From contig NC_020888.1 of assembly GCF_000355675.1 (NCBI RefSeq), positions 3,269,501 through 3,333,500 on the forward strand: a DNA stretch of 64,000 nucleotides, written 5' to 3'. The notes under the pieces are model-generated. The model saw only the letters and a list, made by a program, of their open reading frames with translations, searched no databases and was not told the DNA's origin. Positions 44,346-54,265 of the stretch are shown piece after piece; within the stretch, counting starts at the first letter, position 1, and each line of letters starts with the position of its first letter. This stretch comes from Thalassolituus oleivorans MIL-1. Lineage in GTDB: Bacteria; Pseudomonadota; Gammaproteobacteria; Pseudomonadales; Oceanobacteraceae. Position numbers and translations under genes: made by a program.

Positions 44346-45959
44346 ATGATTCGTATCAACGAACTCGCCTTACCTCTAGACCATCCTACCGATGCCATTC
44401 GTAGCGCCATATTGCAGCGTTTAGCCATCGAAGATGCCGATCTTATTCAGTTCACGGTATTTAAGCGCAGCTATGATGCGCGAAAAAAATCGACTGAAAT
44501 TAAGTTCATCTACATCATTGATCTAGAAACCCGCAACGATGCCGAGATACTAGAGCGCTTCGCGGATGACCAGCATATTCGTGTCGCACCAGACACCGGC
44601 TACTATCCCGTCGCTCAAGCACCAGAGAATTTAACCGAACGACCGATAGTCGTTGGCTTCGGCCCTTGCGGATTGTTTGCCGCACTAACGCTAGCGCAAA
44701 TGGGCTTTAACCCTATCGTGTTAGAACGCGGCAAAGAAGTGCGCCAACGTACTAAAGATACCTGGGCACTCTGGCGCAAGAAGGTACTCACCGCAGAATC
44801 AAACGTCCAATTTGGTGAAGGCGGTGCGGGCTTGTTCTCCGACGGTAAACTTTACAGCCAAATCAAAGATCCCAAGTTTTATGGTCGCAAAGTCATGCAC
44901 GAATTCGTCCGTGCCGGTGCACCAGAAGAAATCTTATTTATCAGCAAACCGCATATCGGCACCTTCCGTCTAACGGGCGTTGTGTCCACCATGCGCGAAG
45001 AAATCAAAGCCTTAGGCGGTGATGTTCGTTTTGAGCAAAAAGTAACTGACTTATTGATTGAAGATGGTCGGATTGAAGGCGTCGTGTTAAACGATGGCGA
45101 AGTAATTCGTAGCCGTTATGTGATCTTGGCGCTTGGTCATAGCGCTCGCGATAGCTTCCGTATGCTTCACGCACGTAATGTTTTCATCGAAGCCAAGCCA
45201 TTTGCCATTGGCTTCCGTATTGAACACCCACAATCATTAATTGATAACGCACGCTTAGGTAAATACGCAGGTCATCCTGAGTTAGGCGCTGCCGATTATA
45301 AATTGGTTCACCATGCTAAAAATGGTCGCGCGGTGTATTCTTTTTGCATGTGCCCTGGCGGCACTGTGGTAGCAGCGACATCAGAGCCAGAGCGAGTCGT
45401 TACTAACGGCATGAGCCAATATTCTCGTAACGAGCGCAACGCCAACTCCGGTATCGTCGTGGGTATTCACCCTGAGAAAGATTTCCCCGGCGGCCCACTA
45501 GCGGGCGTGGAATTGCAAGAGGCACTTGAATCAAAAGCCTATGAGCTAGGTGGCAAAGATTACTGCGCGCCCGGCCAATTGGTTGGCGATTTTATTCGTG
45601 GCAAACCGTCAACTAAGTTCGGCGAAGTTGAGGCTTCGTACAAACCCGGTGTGAAACTCGGTGATTTATTCCCGTCGCTACCAGCTTACGCCATTGAAGC
45701 AATCCGCGAAGCCTTACCAGAATTTGGTAAACAGATTCGTGGATTTGATCGCGACGATGCCATCTTAACTGGCATTGAAACTCGTACGTCATCGCCCGTT
45801 CGAGTCACTCGCGGCAAAGATTTGCAGAGTTTAAATACCCGAGGTTTATATCCTGCCGGTGAAGGCGCGGGTTACGCCGGTGGTATTTTGTCGGCGGGTG
45901 TTGATGGGATTAAAGTCGCAGAAGCGCTCGCGCTTGCCATGCTTGCTGACCTCAACTAA
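44346..45959 (+). CDS. FAD-dependent dehydrogenase, COG2509 family
   Basis: The 537-residue flavoprotein belongs to the uncharacterised COG2509 family. An N-terminal ~85-residue domain (VFKRSYDARKKSTEIKFIYI) precedes the FAD-binding GFGPCGLFAALTLAQMGFNP and LERGKEVRQRTKD, followed by NVQFGEGGAGLFSDGKLYSQ and the C-terminal GEGAGYAGGILSAGVDGIKV. The family is widespread but without an assigned reaction. It lies 21 bases before a tRNA/rRNA methyltransferase gene; the pairing may simply reflect co-transcription. Confidence 0.9.
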   Translation: MIRINELALPLDHPTDAIRSAILQRLAIEDADLIQFTVFKRSYDARKKSTEIKFIYIIDLETRNDAEILERFADDQHIRVAPDTGYYPVAQAPENLTERPIVVGFGPCGLFAALTLAQMGFNPIVLERGKEVRQRTKDTWALWRKKVLTAESNVQFGEGGAGLFSDGKLYSQIKDPKFYGRKVMHEFVRAGAPEEILFISKPHIGTFRLTGVVSTMREEIKALGGDVRFEQKVTDLLIEDGRIEGVVLNDGEVIRSRYVILALGHSARDSFRMLHARNVFIEAKPFAIGFRIEHPQSLIDNARLGKYAGHPELGAADYKLVHHAKNGRAVYSFCMCPGGTVVAATSEPERVVTNGMSQYSRNERNANSGIVVGIHPEKDFPGGPLAGVELQEALESKAYELGGKDYCAPGQLVGDFIRGKPSTKFGEVEASYKPGVKLGDLFPSLPAYAIEAIREALPEFGKQIRGFDRDDAILTGIETRTSSPVRVTRGKDLQSLNTRGLYPAGEGAGYAGGILSAGVDGIKVAEALALAMLADLN

Positions 45960-45980
45960 GCCCTCGCTGGAGGTGACACC

Positions 45981-46703
45981 ATGAAGCTCGACGATATTAA
46001 AAAACTACACCAAAAAAAATACCGCACTCAGTTCGGCCATTTTTTAGTAGAGGGTGAGCATTTAATTCTCGAATTACAGCGGGCAGCCAAGTCGCAGCCG
46101 CAACTTGGCGCCAGCGAATTATTAGTAACCGAGCAGTACGCTGATTGGCACAGCGACTTCAAAACCACAGTCATTAGCGAACGCCAGATGACGCAAATCT
46201 CGGATACCAAGTCCCCCCAAGGCATAATCGCTGTGGTGCCATTATTGACCCCGTCAGATGATGACGCCCACCTTAGCAAAGCCGTTTATTTGCACGAGAT
46301 TCAAGATCCCGGCAATTTAGGCACGATTATCCGCACCTTAGGTTGGTTTGGTGGTTTGCGGTTATTGCTCAGCAGCAATAGCGTCGATCCTTACAACCCC
46401 AAAGTCGTGCGCGCCAGCATGGGCGCTATCTTCCATGTGGCGATTGAACAAGAGGTCGAGCTCGATGCCTTACCTCACCGCTATAAGAATATTGCCTGCC
46501 TAGACATGCAAGGCGAGGCGCTAAGCCACCCATCTTTCCATGCCTGTGAATGCTATGTTTTCGGCAATGAAGCACGTGGCATTCCACGCGACCAGCTAGA
46601 AGAACTCAGCCCCCATCCTTTTACCATTAAAGGTTGCGGCGATATTGAGTCGCTGAATTTAGCAACTGCGGTGAATATGTGTGTCTATGAGATGAATCGC
46701 TAA
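45981..46703 (+). CDS. TrmH-family (SpoU) RNA methyltransferase
   Basis: This 240-residue protein is a SPOUT-class 2'-O-ribose methyltransferase. An N-terminal RNA-binding substrate domain (KLHQKKYRTQFGHFLVEGEH) precedes the knotted domain with motif 1 HEIQDPGNLGTIIRT, motif 2 VFGNEARGI and motif 3 IESLNLATAVNMCVYE. All three are intact. Whether it acts on tRNA or rRNA cannot be told. It starts 21 bases after the COG2509 gene, with GGAGG upstream of the ATG. Confidence 0.93.
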   Translation: MKLDDIKKLHQKKYRTQFGHFLVEGEHLILELQRAAKSQPQLGASELLVTEQYADWHSDFKTTVISERQMTQISDTKSPQGIIAVVPLLTPSDDDAHLSKAVYLHEIQDPGNLGTIIRTLGWFGGLRLLLSSNSVDPYNPKVVRASMGAIFHVAIEQEVELDALPHRYKNIACLDMQGEALSHPSFHACECYVFGNEARGIPRDQLEELSPHPFTIKGCGDIESLNLATAVNMCVYEMNR

Positions 46704-46859
46704 TACAGACGATTAGCGATTACTCCGACAATCCCTCCCTTCGGCGTTGCCGTCACTGACAATCTGCGAGACAATGCCGCCCAAATTTTCTGTCTAGCGG
46801 TTGTCACAAACCACCGTTAGTCTAAAGCCGCATTTTAACTGTGATCTAGGAGTCGTTAC

Positions 46860-48848
46860 ATGACTACCCGTACCGAACTGGCTAACGCCATCCGCGCACT
46901 TAGCATGGACGCCGTACAGAAGGCTAAATCTGGCCACCCTGGCGCCCCAATGGGCATGGCTGACATCGCCGAAGTGCTATGGAACGACTACCTCCAGCAC
47001 AACCCTGAAAATCCAGAATGGGCTGATCGCGACCGTTTTATTCTATCTAACGGTCACGGCTCAATGCTGATTTACTCTCTGCTGCATTTGAGTGGTTACG
47101 ACCTTAGCATCGACGACCTGAAAAACTTCCGTCAGCTGCACTCTAAAACACCGGGTCACCCAGAATACGGCTACGCACCAGGTATCGAGACCACTACCGG
47201 TCCTTTAGGTCAAGGCATTGCCAACGGTGTTGGTATGGCACTGGCGGAAAAAGTATTAGCGGCACAGTTCAACCGCGAAGGTCATGACGTCGTTGATCAC
47301 AACACCTATGTATTTATGGGTGATGGCTGCATGATGGAAGGTATCTCTCACGAAGCATGCTCACTGGCCGGTACGTTAGGGCTAGGCAAATTAATCGCGT
47401 TCTATGACGACAACGGCATCTCAATTGATGGCGAAGTTGAAGGTTGGTTTACCGACGATACCGTTAAGCGTTTTGAAGCTTACGGCTGGCAAGTAATTCC
47501 GCGCGTTAACGGTCACGACTCGGATGAAATCAAACAAGCCATTGAAACCGCTCGCGCTAACAGCGATCAACCGACGTTAATCTGCTGCAAAACCATTATT
47601 GGTTTTGGTTCACCGAATAAAGAAGGCAAAGAAGATTGCCATGGTGCGCCACTAGGCGACGACGAAATTGCGTTAACGCGCGAACGTTTAGGTTGGAAGC
47701 ATGGCGCCTTTGAAATTCCAGAAAACGTATACGCAGGTTGGAGCGCGAAAGAAAAAGGCGCAAAAGCTGAACAAACTTGGAATGCTAAATTTGATGCCTA
47801 CGCCAAAGCGTATCCCGAATTAGCGGCTGAATTTAAGCGTCGCGTTAATAGCGAACTACCCGCGGATTTCTCTGCCAAAGCGCAAGCCTATATCGAAGAA
47901 TGCCAAGCCAAAGGTGAAGTCATCGCAAGCCGTAAAGCATCGCAAAATACCTTGAATGCTTTCGGCCCACTACTTCCAGAATTTTTAGGCGGCTCAGCCG
48001 ACTTGGCTGGCTCAAACCTGACCTTATGGAAAGGTTGTGAAGGCGTAAGTGCTAACGATGCAGCTGGCAACTATGTTTTCTACGGCGTACGTGAATTCGC
48101 TATGAGTGCCATGATGAATGGTATTGCTCTGCACCGTGGCTTTGTTCCATACGGCGCTACCTTCCTGATGTTTATGGAATATGCACGTAACGCCGTGCGC
48201 ATGGCAGCACTAATGAAGCAACGCGCTATCTTCGTATACACCCACGATTCCATTGGCTTAGGCGAAGACGGCCCAACCCACCAGCCAGTAGAACAAGTTG
48301 CTAGCTTACGTTACACCCCGAATCTGCAAACTTGGCGTCCATGCGATACCGTTGAATCCGCAGTGTCTTGGAAAGCAGCGATCGAACGCACCGACGGCCC
48401 AAGCGCCCTCATCTTCTCGCGTCAGAACCTAGCGCACCAAACTCGTGATGCACAGCAAGTTGCAAACATCACCAAGGGGGGCTACATCCTGAAAGATTGC
48501 GCCGGCACACCAGACGCTATCATCATGGCAACAGGCTCCGAAGTCCAGTTGGCGGTCGAGGCTGCCGAGAAACTCACTGGTAAGAATATCCGTGTGGTTT
48601 CAATGCCATGTGCAGAACTCTTCTCTGCGCAAGACGCTGCCTACCGCGAAGCCGTATTACCGGCGGCGGTCAGCGCACGCGTTGCGGTTGAAGCACTGCA
48701 CAAAGATTACTGGTACAAGTTCGTTGGTCTAAACGGCGCTGTGATTGGTATGGAAACCTTCGGTGAATCTGCACCAGCAGGCGACCTGATGAAACACTTC
48801 AACATCACCACCGAAGCGGTAGTTGAAGCAGTTAGCGGCCTGCTCTGA
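46860..48848 (+). CDS. tkt: Transketolase
   Basis: Transketolase moves two-carbon units in the pentose phosphate pathway using thiamine diphosphate. The 662-residue enzyme has the N-terminal [40 protein letters not shown], the ThDP motif [19 protein letters not shown], and the pyrimidine domain [18 protein letters not shown] with [18 protein letters not shown]. Length matches E. coli TktA (663). AGGAG precedes the start. A strong terminator follows the stop. Confidence 0.98.
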   Translation: MTTRTELANAIRALSMDAVQKAKSGHPGAPMGMADIAEVLWNDYLQHNPENPEWADRDRFILSNGHGSMLIYSLLHLSGYDLSIDDLKNFRQLHSKTPGHPEYGYAPGIETTTGPLGQGIANGVGMALAEKVLAAQFNREGHDVVDHNTYVFMGDGCMMEGISHEACSLAGTLGLGKLIAFYDDNGISIDGEVEGWFTDDTVKRFEAYGWQVIPRVNGHDSDEIKQAIETARANSDQPTLICCKTIIGFGSPNKEGKEDCHGAPLGDDEIALTRERLGWKHGAFEIPENVYAGWSAKEKGAKAEQTWNAKFDAYAKAYPELAAEFKRRVNSELPADFSAKAQAYIEECQAKGEVIASRKASQNTLNAFGPLLPEFLGGSADLAGSNLTLWKGCEGVSANDAAGNYVFYGVREFAMSAMMNGIALHRGFVPYGATFLMFMEYARNAVRMAALMKQRAIFVYTHDSIGLGEDGPTHQPVEQVASLRYTPNLQTWRPCDTVESAVSWKAAIERTDGPSALIFSRQNLAHQTRDAQQVANITKGGYILKDCAGTPDAIIMATGSEVQLAVEAAEKLTGKNIRVVSMPCAELFSAQDAAYREAVLPAAVSARVAVEALHKDYWYKFVGLNGAVIGMETFGESAPAGDLMKHFNITTEAVVEAVSGLL

Positions 48849-48865
48849 TACAAGAGACAGCGCAG

Positions 48866-48895
48866 AAAAAACCGGGCCTAGTGCCCGGTTTTTTT
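48866..48895 (+). terminator. Intrinsic terminator of tkt
   Basis: AAAAAACCGGGC pairs with GCCCGGTTTTTTT around a short loop. Confidence 0.93.
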
Positions 48896-48994
48896 ATTCC
48901 TGTATACTGCTTCTTAGACCAATAAGGCCAGCACGATTGTGCACCCATGACTCCTGCACGATAGGGCCAGTACATAAACAAGGAACGTTGCTAA

Positions 48995-50962
48995 ATGCCG
49001 ACTCGCATTATTTCACCCCCTCTAAAAACCGGTATTTTCACGGCATTAGCCACTGCACTGATCACCATTGCGCCTTATTCAATGGCAATTACCGACTTTG
49101 ATGGCGATAGCATTGCAGATATCGATGATAATTGCGTATCCCTCAGTAACACCGATCAGTTAAATTCAGATAATGATAGCTTTGGTGATGTTTGTGATGA
49201 CGATGACGACGATGATGGTATTTCCGACGATTTGGAAGCCACATTAAATACCGATCCGAAAACGCCGACGGATGCGACCGAAGATTTTGACGGCGACGGC
49301 TACAATAATCTTATTGAAGTATTACTAGGCTCATCACCAACCGATTCAGAATCCATTCCTGCGACCACCGATGACCTTGTCATTGATTTTAACAGTGGCC
49401 GATCAGACTGGGTGTTGGCGACGCCGAGTCAGTTGTGGGCGCTTGACGATACCGGTGACGTTGGCAGCAAGAGCTATCAAACCCTAATGATCCCAAGCGT
49501 CATCTATGACGAACCCTACTTCGGTGATATTGACGAAACTATCACAAGCCAATTTACTGTTGCGCTTAATAACGCGTCTGCTGGCGTATTAAATATAGTT
49601 TTTTTAGAACACCATGATAACGATCCTTTTGCTGCTGTACCGTTCACAGTCAACGTAATAGTTGATGGGACAGAAGCATCGCTAGACGGGCTCTCATACA
49701 AAAGCCAAAGCTGGTTACACCATTACCCTTTAACCAGTGGCCCTCATCTAGTTACCATCGTATTTACCATTGAATTCAGTGATTACAAGCAAACTTACGC
49801 ATCACTCAATGTCGATGCCATTGCCTTCGGACAAGATGCCGACAACGACGGTATTGTTAACCTATTAGATAACTGCCCATACCAATACAAGGAAGATCAA
49901 ACCGATTCCGACGGTGACGGCCTCGGTGATCTCTGCGATTACGGCGATGCCGATACCGACAGTGATGGTGTCGCCGACATTGATGACAACTGCCCCCTAG
50001 TCTACAACCCTTATCAAGAAAACTATGAAGACAGCAGCCTACCCTTTATAGATAGCTGGGGCGATGCCTGCGATACCGACGATGACCAAGATGGCTTGTC
50101 TGACGCCCTCGAAGCGACGATAGAATCAAGAGATCCACGCTACCGCGAAAATTTCTATGCAGATTCTGACGGCGACGGAGCGGTCGATGTATATGAATGG
50201 AATATCGGCACTGATCCTTTCGTTTATAACGAATTCACAACGATTGATATTACCCAGTATTTTCCTCTTGGAAATATCGAATACACCTATGAGGCTTTTT
50301 CTGATTACGGTGGCACTCCATCTCTACATGATATTTTGACTGGCAATATTGAAGCGTTAGGAAATAATCAATTTCACGACGATTCGGTAGGAATAATCGG
50401 CTTAAATACACGGGATTATGAAATCCGCGAAGACGGTATTTATATCACCCAACTCGGGTATGATGGCGAAATTACCTATCCTGATGGATTAAAATATTTA
50501 CCTTTTGAAATGCAGGAAGGCGAAAGCTTTTATTCTGAAACCACAGCACAATATCATTTTTCGAGATCAGAAAGCCCCCGAGACTACACGGAACACAACT
50601 TAATCATAATGCTCGACAAAGGCGTGATGGAGTTTAATGGCCAGCAAGTTAATTACATCACCCTGTTCGATGGCGAAAGAAATTTTCGCTTTCTAGAGGG
50701 CATAGGCCGCTATGGCATGGAATCACTGCATATTATTAGTGCCAATACGGATGACCGTGTCGATATCAAACAAATTGCAGCAGACATCGCTGAAAGCAGC
50801 CAAACACCAGAAATTCCAGAGCCAGTAACCGAACTGACAGTAGAACCCAAAAGTAGCTCTGGCGGCGGTGGCAGCCTATCGCCATTCTGGCTACTCATCG
50901 CTTGTATAAGCGTCGTCTTCCGACAGCGCTATTTTTACGCCAGACGATTCCAACCAATATAG
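48995..50962 (+). CDS. Secreted thrombospondin type 3 repeat protein with GlyGly-CTERM tail
   Basis: The 655-residue precursor has a signal peptide (to about residue 30, ...ITIAPYSMA) and then calcium-binding thrombospondin type 3 repeats: DFDGDSIADIDDNCVSLSNT and a run DVCDDDDDDDG (31-75), plus a second array (281-400) with DNDGIVNLLDNCPYQYKEDQ and DGVADIDDNCPLVYNP. A lectin-like or jelly-roll region lies between them, and a unique domain fills 410-600. The end is SSGGGGSLSPFWLLIACISV followed by basic residues, a GlyGly-CTERM sorting signal cleaved by rhombosortase and linked to type II secretion (family knowledge). Likely located on the cell surface. Confidence 0.88.
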   Translation: MPTRIISPPLKTGIFTALATALITIAPYSMAITDFDGDSIADIDDNCVSLSNTDQLNSDNDSFGDVCDDDDDDDGISDDLEATLNTDPKTPTDATEDFDGDGYNNLIEVLLGSSPTDSESIPATTDDLVIDFNSGRSDWVLATPSQLWALDDTGDVGSKSYQTLMIPSVIYDEPYFGDIDETITSQFTVALNNASAGVLNIVFLEHHDNDPFAAVPFTVNVIVDGTEASLDGLSYKSQSWLHHYPLTSGPHLVTIVFTIEFSDYKQTYASLNVDAIAFGQDADNDGIVNLLDNCPYQYKEDQTDSDGDGLGDLCDYGDADTDSDGVADIDDNCPLVYNPYQENYEDSSLPFIDSWGDACDTDDDQDGLSDALEATIESRDPRYRENFYADSDGDGAVDVYEWNIGTDPFVYNEFTTIDITQYFPLGNIEYTYEAFSDYGGTPSLHDILTGNIEALGNNQFHDDSVGIIGLNTRDYEIREDGIYITQLGYDGEITYPDGLKYLPFEMQEGESFYSETTAQYHFSRSESPRDYTEHNLIIMLDKGVMEFNGQQVNYITLFDGERNFRFLEGIGRYGMESLHIISANTDDRVDIKQIAADIAESSQTPEIPEPVTELTVEPKSSSGGGGSLSPFWLLIACISVVFRQRYFYARRFQPI

Positions 50963-50981
50963 GTACCTCATCGTCTTCCTA

Positions 50982-51020
50982 GAGTATAAAAAGCCGAGAA
51001 TAACTCAGTTTTTTATACTC
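50982..51020 (+). terminator. Probable terminator after the CTERM gene
   Basis: GAGTATAAAAA pairs with TTTTTTATACTC, with an inner GAG/CTC stem and a T tract. It begins about 20 bases after the stop. Confidence 0.65.
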
Positions 51021-51159
51021 CAAATATCCGCTCAATAGTGGCGTACTTAGACTAAGCTTAAAAGCGGTATTTGAGAGCGATTTTCATTTATCTAGCAATG
51101 CAATTCTACGACTGCTAACCTGTTAATCGCTTTGATTTAGTACAGGCTTAGAATTCACA

Positions 51160-52173
51160 ATGTTATCTAGGATCAGCGCCACCACACTGCAGCTTTGCGC
51201 AGGACTACTAATGAATTCAATAGTAGTCGCTGAAGGTATGCATTTTGCCCTAGTCGGTAAAAGTATTGATGACCAAAACTTCATCGATGCCGCTCAGGGA
51301 TGCCAAGAAGCCGCCGCATTAAATGCCGACACTTGCGTTTTACTGGGAGGACACGGAGATTCCAATGCCCACCTACAATACAATGCCATCGAGACAGCAC
51401 TCGCCTCTCGCCAATACGATGCCATTGCGATTTCTGTAACTAAGTCAGAATTTATCGCTCAAGCGATTAGTCAGGCACGTATTCCTATTTTAACCTTTGA
51501 TTCACCGTTCAGTGGTGTCGACAAAGTACTTAGTCGTGGCTATGTCGGTGCAGATAACGTGGCTTTCGGACAAGAACTCGCCCTAATGGCACAAGAACTC
51601 AAGCCTAACGGCGGTTGCATCTGTTTAATGACGGTAAACCATGACCCCAATCTTGCCGACCGAATCTTAGCCGTACGACGCACTCTAAGCGGTCAAAAAA
51701 GCTTTTTGGATGGTCAACGGTTACAAGGTGAAGGTGGCTGGTACGAGCCTGAACGTTGCCCATGGAACTCTGGCGATAATGTTGAACGTACTATGACGCA
51801 ACTCAGCAATACCTTTAATGGTATTGGTTCTGATGTATTTCTATCTGTGGGCGCTTGGCCAATGAATGATATCGATGCCTTCCGGGATACGGTAGAAATC
51901 TATAACAACGAACTAAAGACGCATAAAAAGATTATTATTATTGGCGTCGGCAAAATATTGCCTAGCTATAAAGCATTATTAAAAGAGCACTTGGTACACG
52001 CCTACGTAAGCATCGACTTCTTCGAAATGGGTAGAGAAACCTACCGGAATATGAAAAAAGCGGCAAATGGCGAAAGTATTGCGAAAACAACCTATACCAA
52101 AAATGAAATCGTACGCTCAAATTCAATTTTGGAAAATACCACTAAAAAAGCGGCAACCCCGATCGACAAGTAA
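51160..52173 (+). CDS. Periplasmic sugar-type substrate-binding protein
   Basis: The 337-residue protein has a signal peptide (MLSRISATTLQLCAGLLMNS, cleavage likely after VVA at about 25) and a periplasmic binding protein fold of the RbsB/Peripla_BP_4 type: the mature N-terminus HFALVGKSIDDQNFIDAAQG, DAIAISVTKSEFIAQAISQA, PILTFDSPFSG, GADNVAFGQELALMAQ. No permease or ATPase gene is adjacent, so it is an orphan that may serve a distant ABC transporter or a chemoreceptor/sensor. Its ligand is not predictable beyond a small sugar-like molecule. Confidence 0.85.
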   Translation: MLSRISATTLQLCAGLLMNSIVVAEGMHFALVGKSIDDQNFIDAAQGCQEAAALNADTCVLLGGHGDSNAHLQYNAIETALASRQYDAIAISVTKSEFIAQAISQARIPILTFDSPFSGVDKVLSRGYVGADNVAFGQELALMAQELKPNGGCICLMTVNHDPNLADRILAVRRTLSGQKSFLDGQRLQGEGGWYEPERCPWNSGDNVERTMTQLSNTFNGIGSDVFLSVGAWPMNDIDAFRDTVEIYNNELKTHKKIIIIGVGKILPSYKALLKEHLVHAYVSIDFFEMGRETYRNMKKAANGESIAKTTYTKNEIVRSNSILENTTKKAATPIDK

Positions 52174-52179
52174 TATCTA

Positions 52180-53172
52180 TTACTTCAACTCGATGATCTG
52201 AATGCTGTCTTTTTCGATACATAACTCTAAACGTACTGCTTTCAGCAAATGATGCTCGCTGCCCAATATTCGAAAGTCTTCTGCAGTTAATGGGCCTTGA
52301 AAGCGCTTCAAATAATATAGGCCATCAAATGCATAAATCTTATCGCCAACAATGGGATACCCAAGATAGGCTAAATGCGCGCGAATTTGATGTTTTTTAC
52401 CGGTAAATAATCGACATTCTACGAGCGTCCTAGCACCATCGTTACGAATAACTTGAAAATGGGTTTTACTAAACTTCGAATTTTTATAATCAGTAACGCC
52501 ATTCTCAACGACATACATGCGACTGCGAATAGCGCTGTCTTCGCGTTCAGATATCTCACATTCTAACGTCATTTCATTCCACGATGGCCGACCAAACACC
52601 CAAGCATGATAAATTTTACCTTGCATTAGGCGCTCAAAATTCTTCTTCCATTTTTTATCCGCGTAAGAATTTTTCGCCAATAAAATAAGACCTGATGTTT
52701 CTGTATCTAAGCGATGTAATAACTGTGCTTGCGTCCACGGACTATGGCGACGAACAAGAGAAATTAACGTACCGTATAAATTTCGCGTCGTGCGACTAAC
52801 CGGCAACAACGGCGGCTTGTATATCGCCAGTAATTCGTGATTTTCCCAGACGGTCGTCCAGTTAGTATTAACAGGGTCTTCGCCATGATTTGAAATTTCA
52901 ACACAGAGGCGATCGTGAGTCTGTAATACATAATGAGCCGAAATTAATATCTGCTTAATCTCTGCATGATTATCTTCGCTAACCTTAAGCCAAACTCTTT
53001 CGTCGGCGAAGTATTGAGCTAATTCGTCTAGATTTAGCCGCGGAAAATGTGGTGCTATATAATCAATGGCCGTCATACCTGCATGCGATTCAAAAACGCT
53101 AAACCCCAATTGATATGATGCATGCTCGCTTAGCGAGTCAAACGTTACCAATTTAAGCCGAACCGCAAACAA
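52180..53172 (-). CDS. RluA-family RNA pseudouridine synthase
   Basis: The 330-residue protein has the RluA catalytic motif LLHRLDTETSGLILLAKN (catalytic Asp in HRLDTETSG) and the C-terminal FTGKKHQIRAHLAYLGYPIV. The N-terminal ~90 residues include an S4-like segment (TAIDYIAPHFPRLNLDELAQ). Which uridine it modifies in rRNA or tRNA is not clear. The start is uncertain because only TTG codons are available near the N-terminus (53172 is the first after an in-frame stop) and no good ribosome binding site is seen. The gene is convergent with the binding-protein gene, six bases apart. Confidence 0.88.
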   Translation of the reverse strand: MFAVRLKLVTFDSLSEHASYQLGFSVFESHAGMTAIDYIAPHFPRLNLDELAQYFADERVWLKVSEDNHAEIKQILISAHYVLQTHDRLCVEISNHGEDPVNTNWTTVWENHELLAIYKPPLLPVSRTTRNLYGTLISLVRRHSPWTQAQLLHRLDTETSGLILLAKNSYADKKWKKNFERLMQGKIYHAWVFGRPSWNEMTLECEISEREDSAIRSRMYVVENGVTDYKNSKFSKTHFQVIRNDGARTLVECRLFTGKKHQIRAHLAYLGYPIVGDKIYAFDGLYYLKRFQGPLTAEDFRILGSEHHLLKAVRLELCIEKDSIQIIELK

Positions 53173-53364
53173 AAAATGAGAGGTAAGATCCTAGACATAA
53201 TGTCACTTTTGCATAGTAAAACGGCTTTGATTGTATCACTTTCGATTCCACGCCCCCTATTTGATTGAAAAATACGCAAATAGACCGAATTTCGGCCGGA
53301 TAATCCCTTATCTTAATTGCATTATCCGTAGACAATAGTCGCCATCATCAAATGAGGTTGAATT

Positions 53365-54258
53365 ATGTTCCAGCGAGCCTTGGCGTCGTTATCCGAAGAG
53401 CGTTTCGCGATCCCCTTAGAGGAAATCAAACAACGCCATGAATTACCCGACTCGAAGTATCTAGAGTTGCAGGGGATGAAGATTCATTACCGTGATGTCG
53501 GCCAAGGTCCTGTATTGCTTTTACTCCATGGTATGTTTTCGTCTCTGCATACTTGGAACGATTGGAGCGACATTCTCAGCAAGCACTTCCGTGTCATCTG
53601 TTTAGATAATCCAAACTATGGTCTTACCGGCCCACATCCAAAAGGCGTGTACAAACACATGTACAGTGACTTTTTGAATGAGTTCACTGATGCACTGGGG
53701 GTAGAAACCTGCATGGTAGCCGGAAACTCGCTCGGTGGTTGGATGACCTGGGACTTTGCAGCACGCTATCCACATAAAGTGAGTAAGTTTGTGTTATTGG
53801 ATGCTGCTGGTTTCTTTTTTATTCCACCTGCGACTATCTCGTCGCTGGCTGTGCCCTTTGCTGGATGGTCGGCGTCGCGAATGAAAATCCCGCGCAAGGC
53901 TTTGTATGGTTCAGTACGCTCTCTCTACGGCCAGCCAGATCGCATTAAAAAAGAACAATTAGAATGCTACTACGACATGATGATGCGCCCAGGAAACCGG
54001 GCCTCAGCCGCTCGTGTTGTGCGTTACATTCGTAATAATGTGGGTTTTGATACGCGCCCACTGAAAAATATTACTCAGCCAGCATTGATCATGTGGGGCA
54101 AGCAAGATGCATGGATTCCAGTTGCTCATGCGCATCGCTTTGCCAAGGCAATTCCAAACGCTCGTACGGTGATTTACGATAATTGCGGACACATGCCAAT
54201 GGAAGAAATTCCAGAGCAAAGTGCTGCCGACTGCCTAGCATTTTTGTTAGAAAAATAA
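53365..54258 (+). CDS. Alpha/beta hydrolase, copy 1
   Basis: The 297-residue protein is an alpha/beta hydrolase. The oxyanion HG is in VLLLLHGMFSSLHTW, the nucleophile serine is in VAGNSLGGWMTWDFAA, the acid probably lies in WGKQDAWIPVAHA and the histidine in DNCGHMPMEEIPEQSA. Together they form a full triad. It belongs to the esterase/epoxide-hydrolase-like group. Its closest relative in the window is at 56149, with the phoD gene lying between on the other strand. Substrate unknown; ester or lactone hydrolysis downstream of the Baeyer-Villiger enzyme is possible but unproven. Confidence 0.9.
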   Translation: MFQRALASLSEERFAIPLEEIKQRHELPDSKYLELQGMKIHYRDVGQGPVLLLLHGMFSSLHTWNDWSDILSKHFRVICLDNPNYGLTGPHPKGVYKHMYSDFLNEFTDALGVETCMVAGNSLGGWMTWDFAARYPHKVSKFVLLDAAGFFFIPPATISSLAVPFAGWSASRMKIPRKALYGSVRSLYGQPDRIKKEQLECYYDMMMRPGNRASAARVVRYIRNNVGFDTRPLKNITQPALIMWGKQDAWIPVAHAHRFAKAIPNARTVIYDNCGHMPMEEIPEQSAADCLAFLLEK

Positions 54259-54265
54259 TCGCTTT

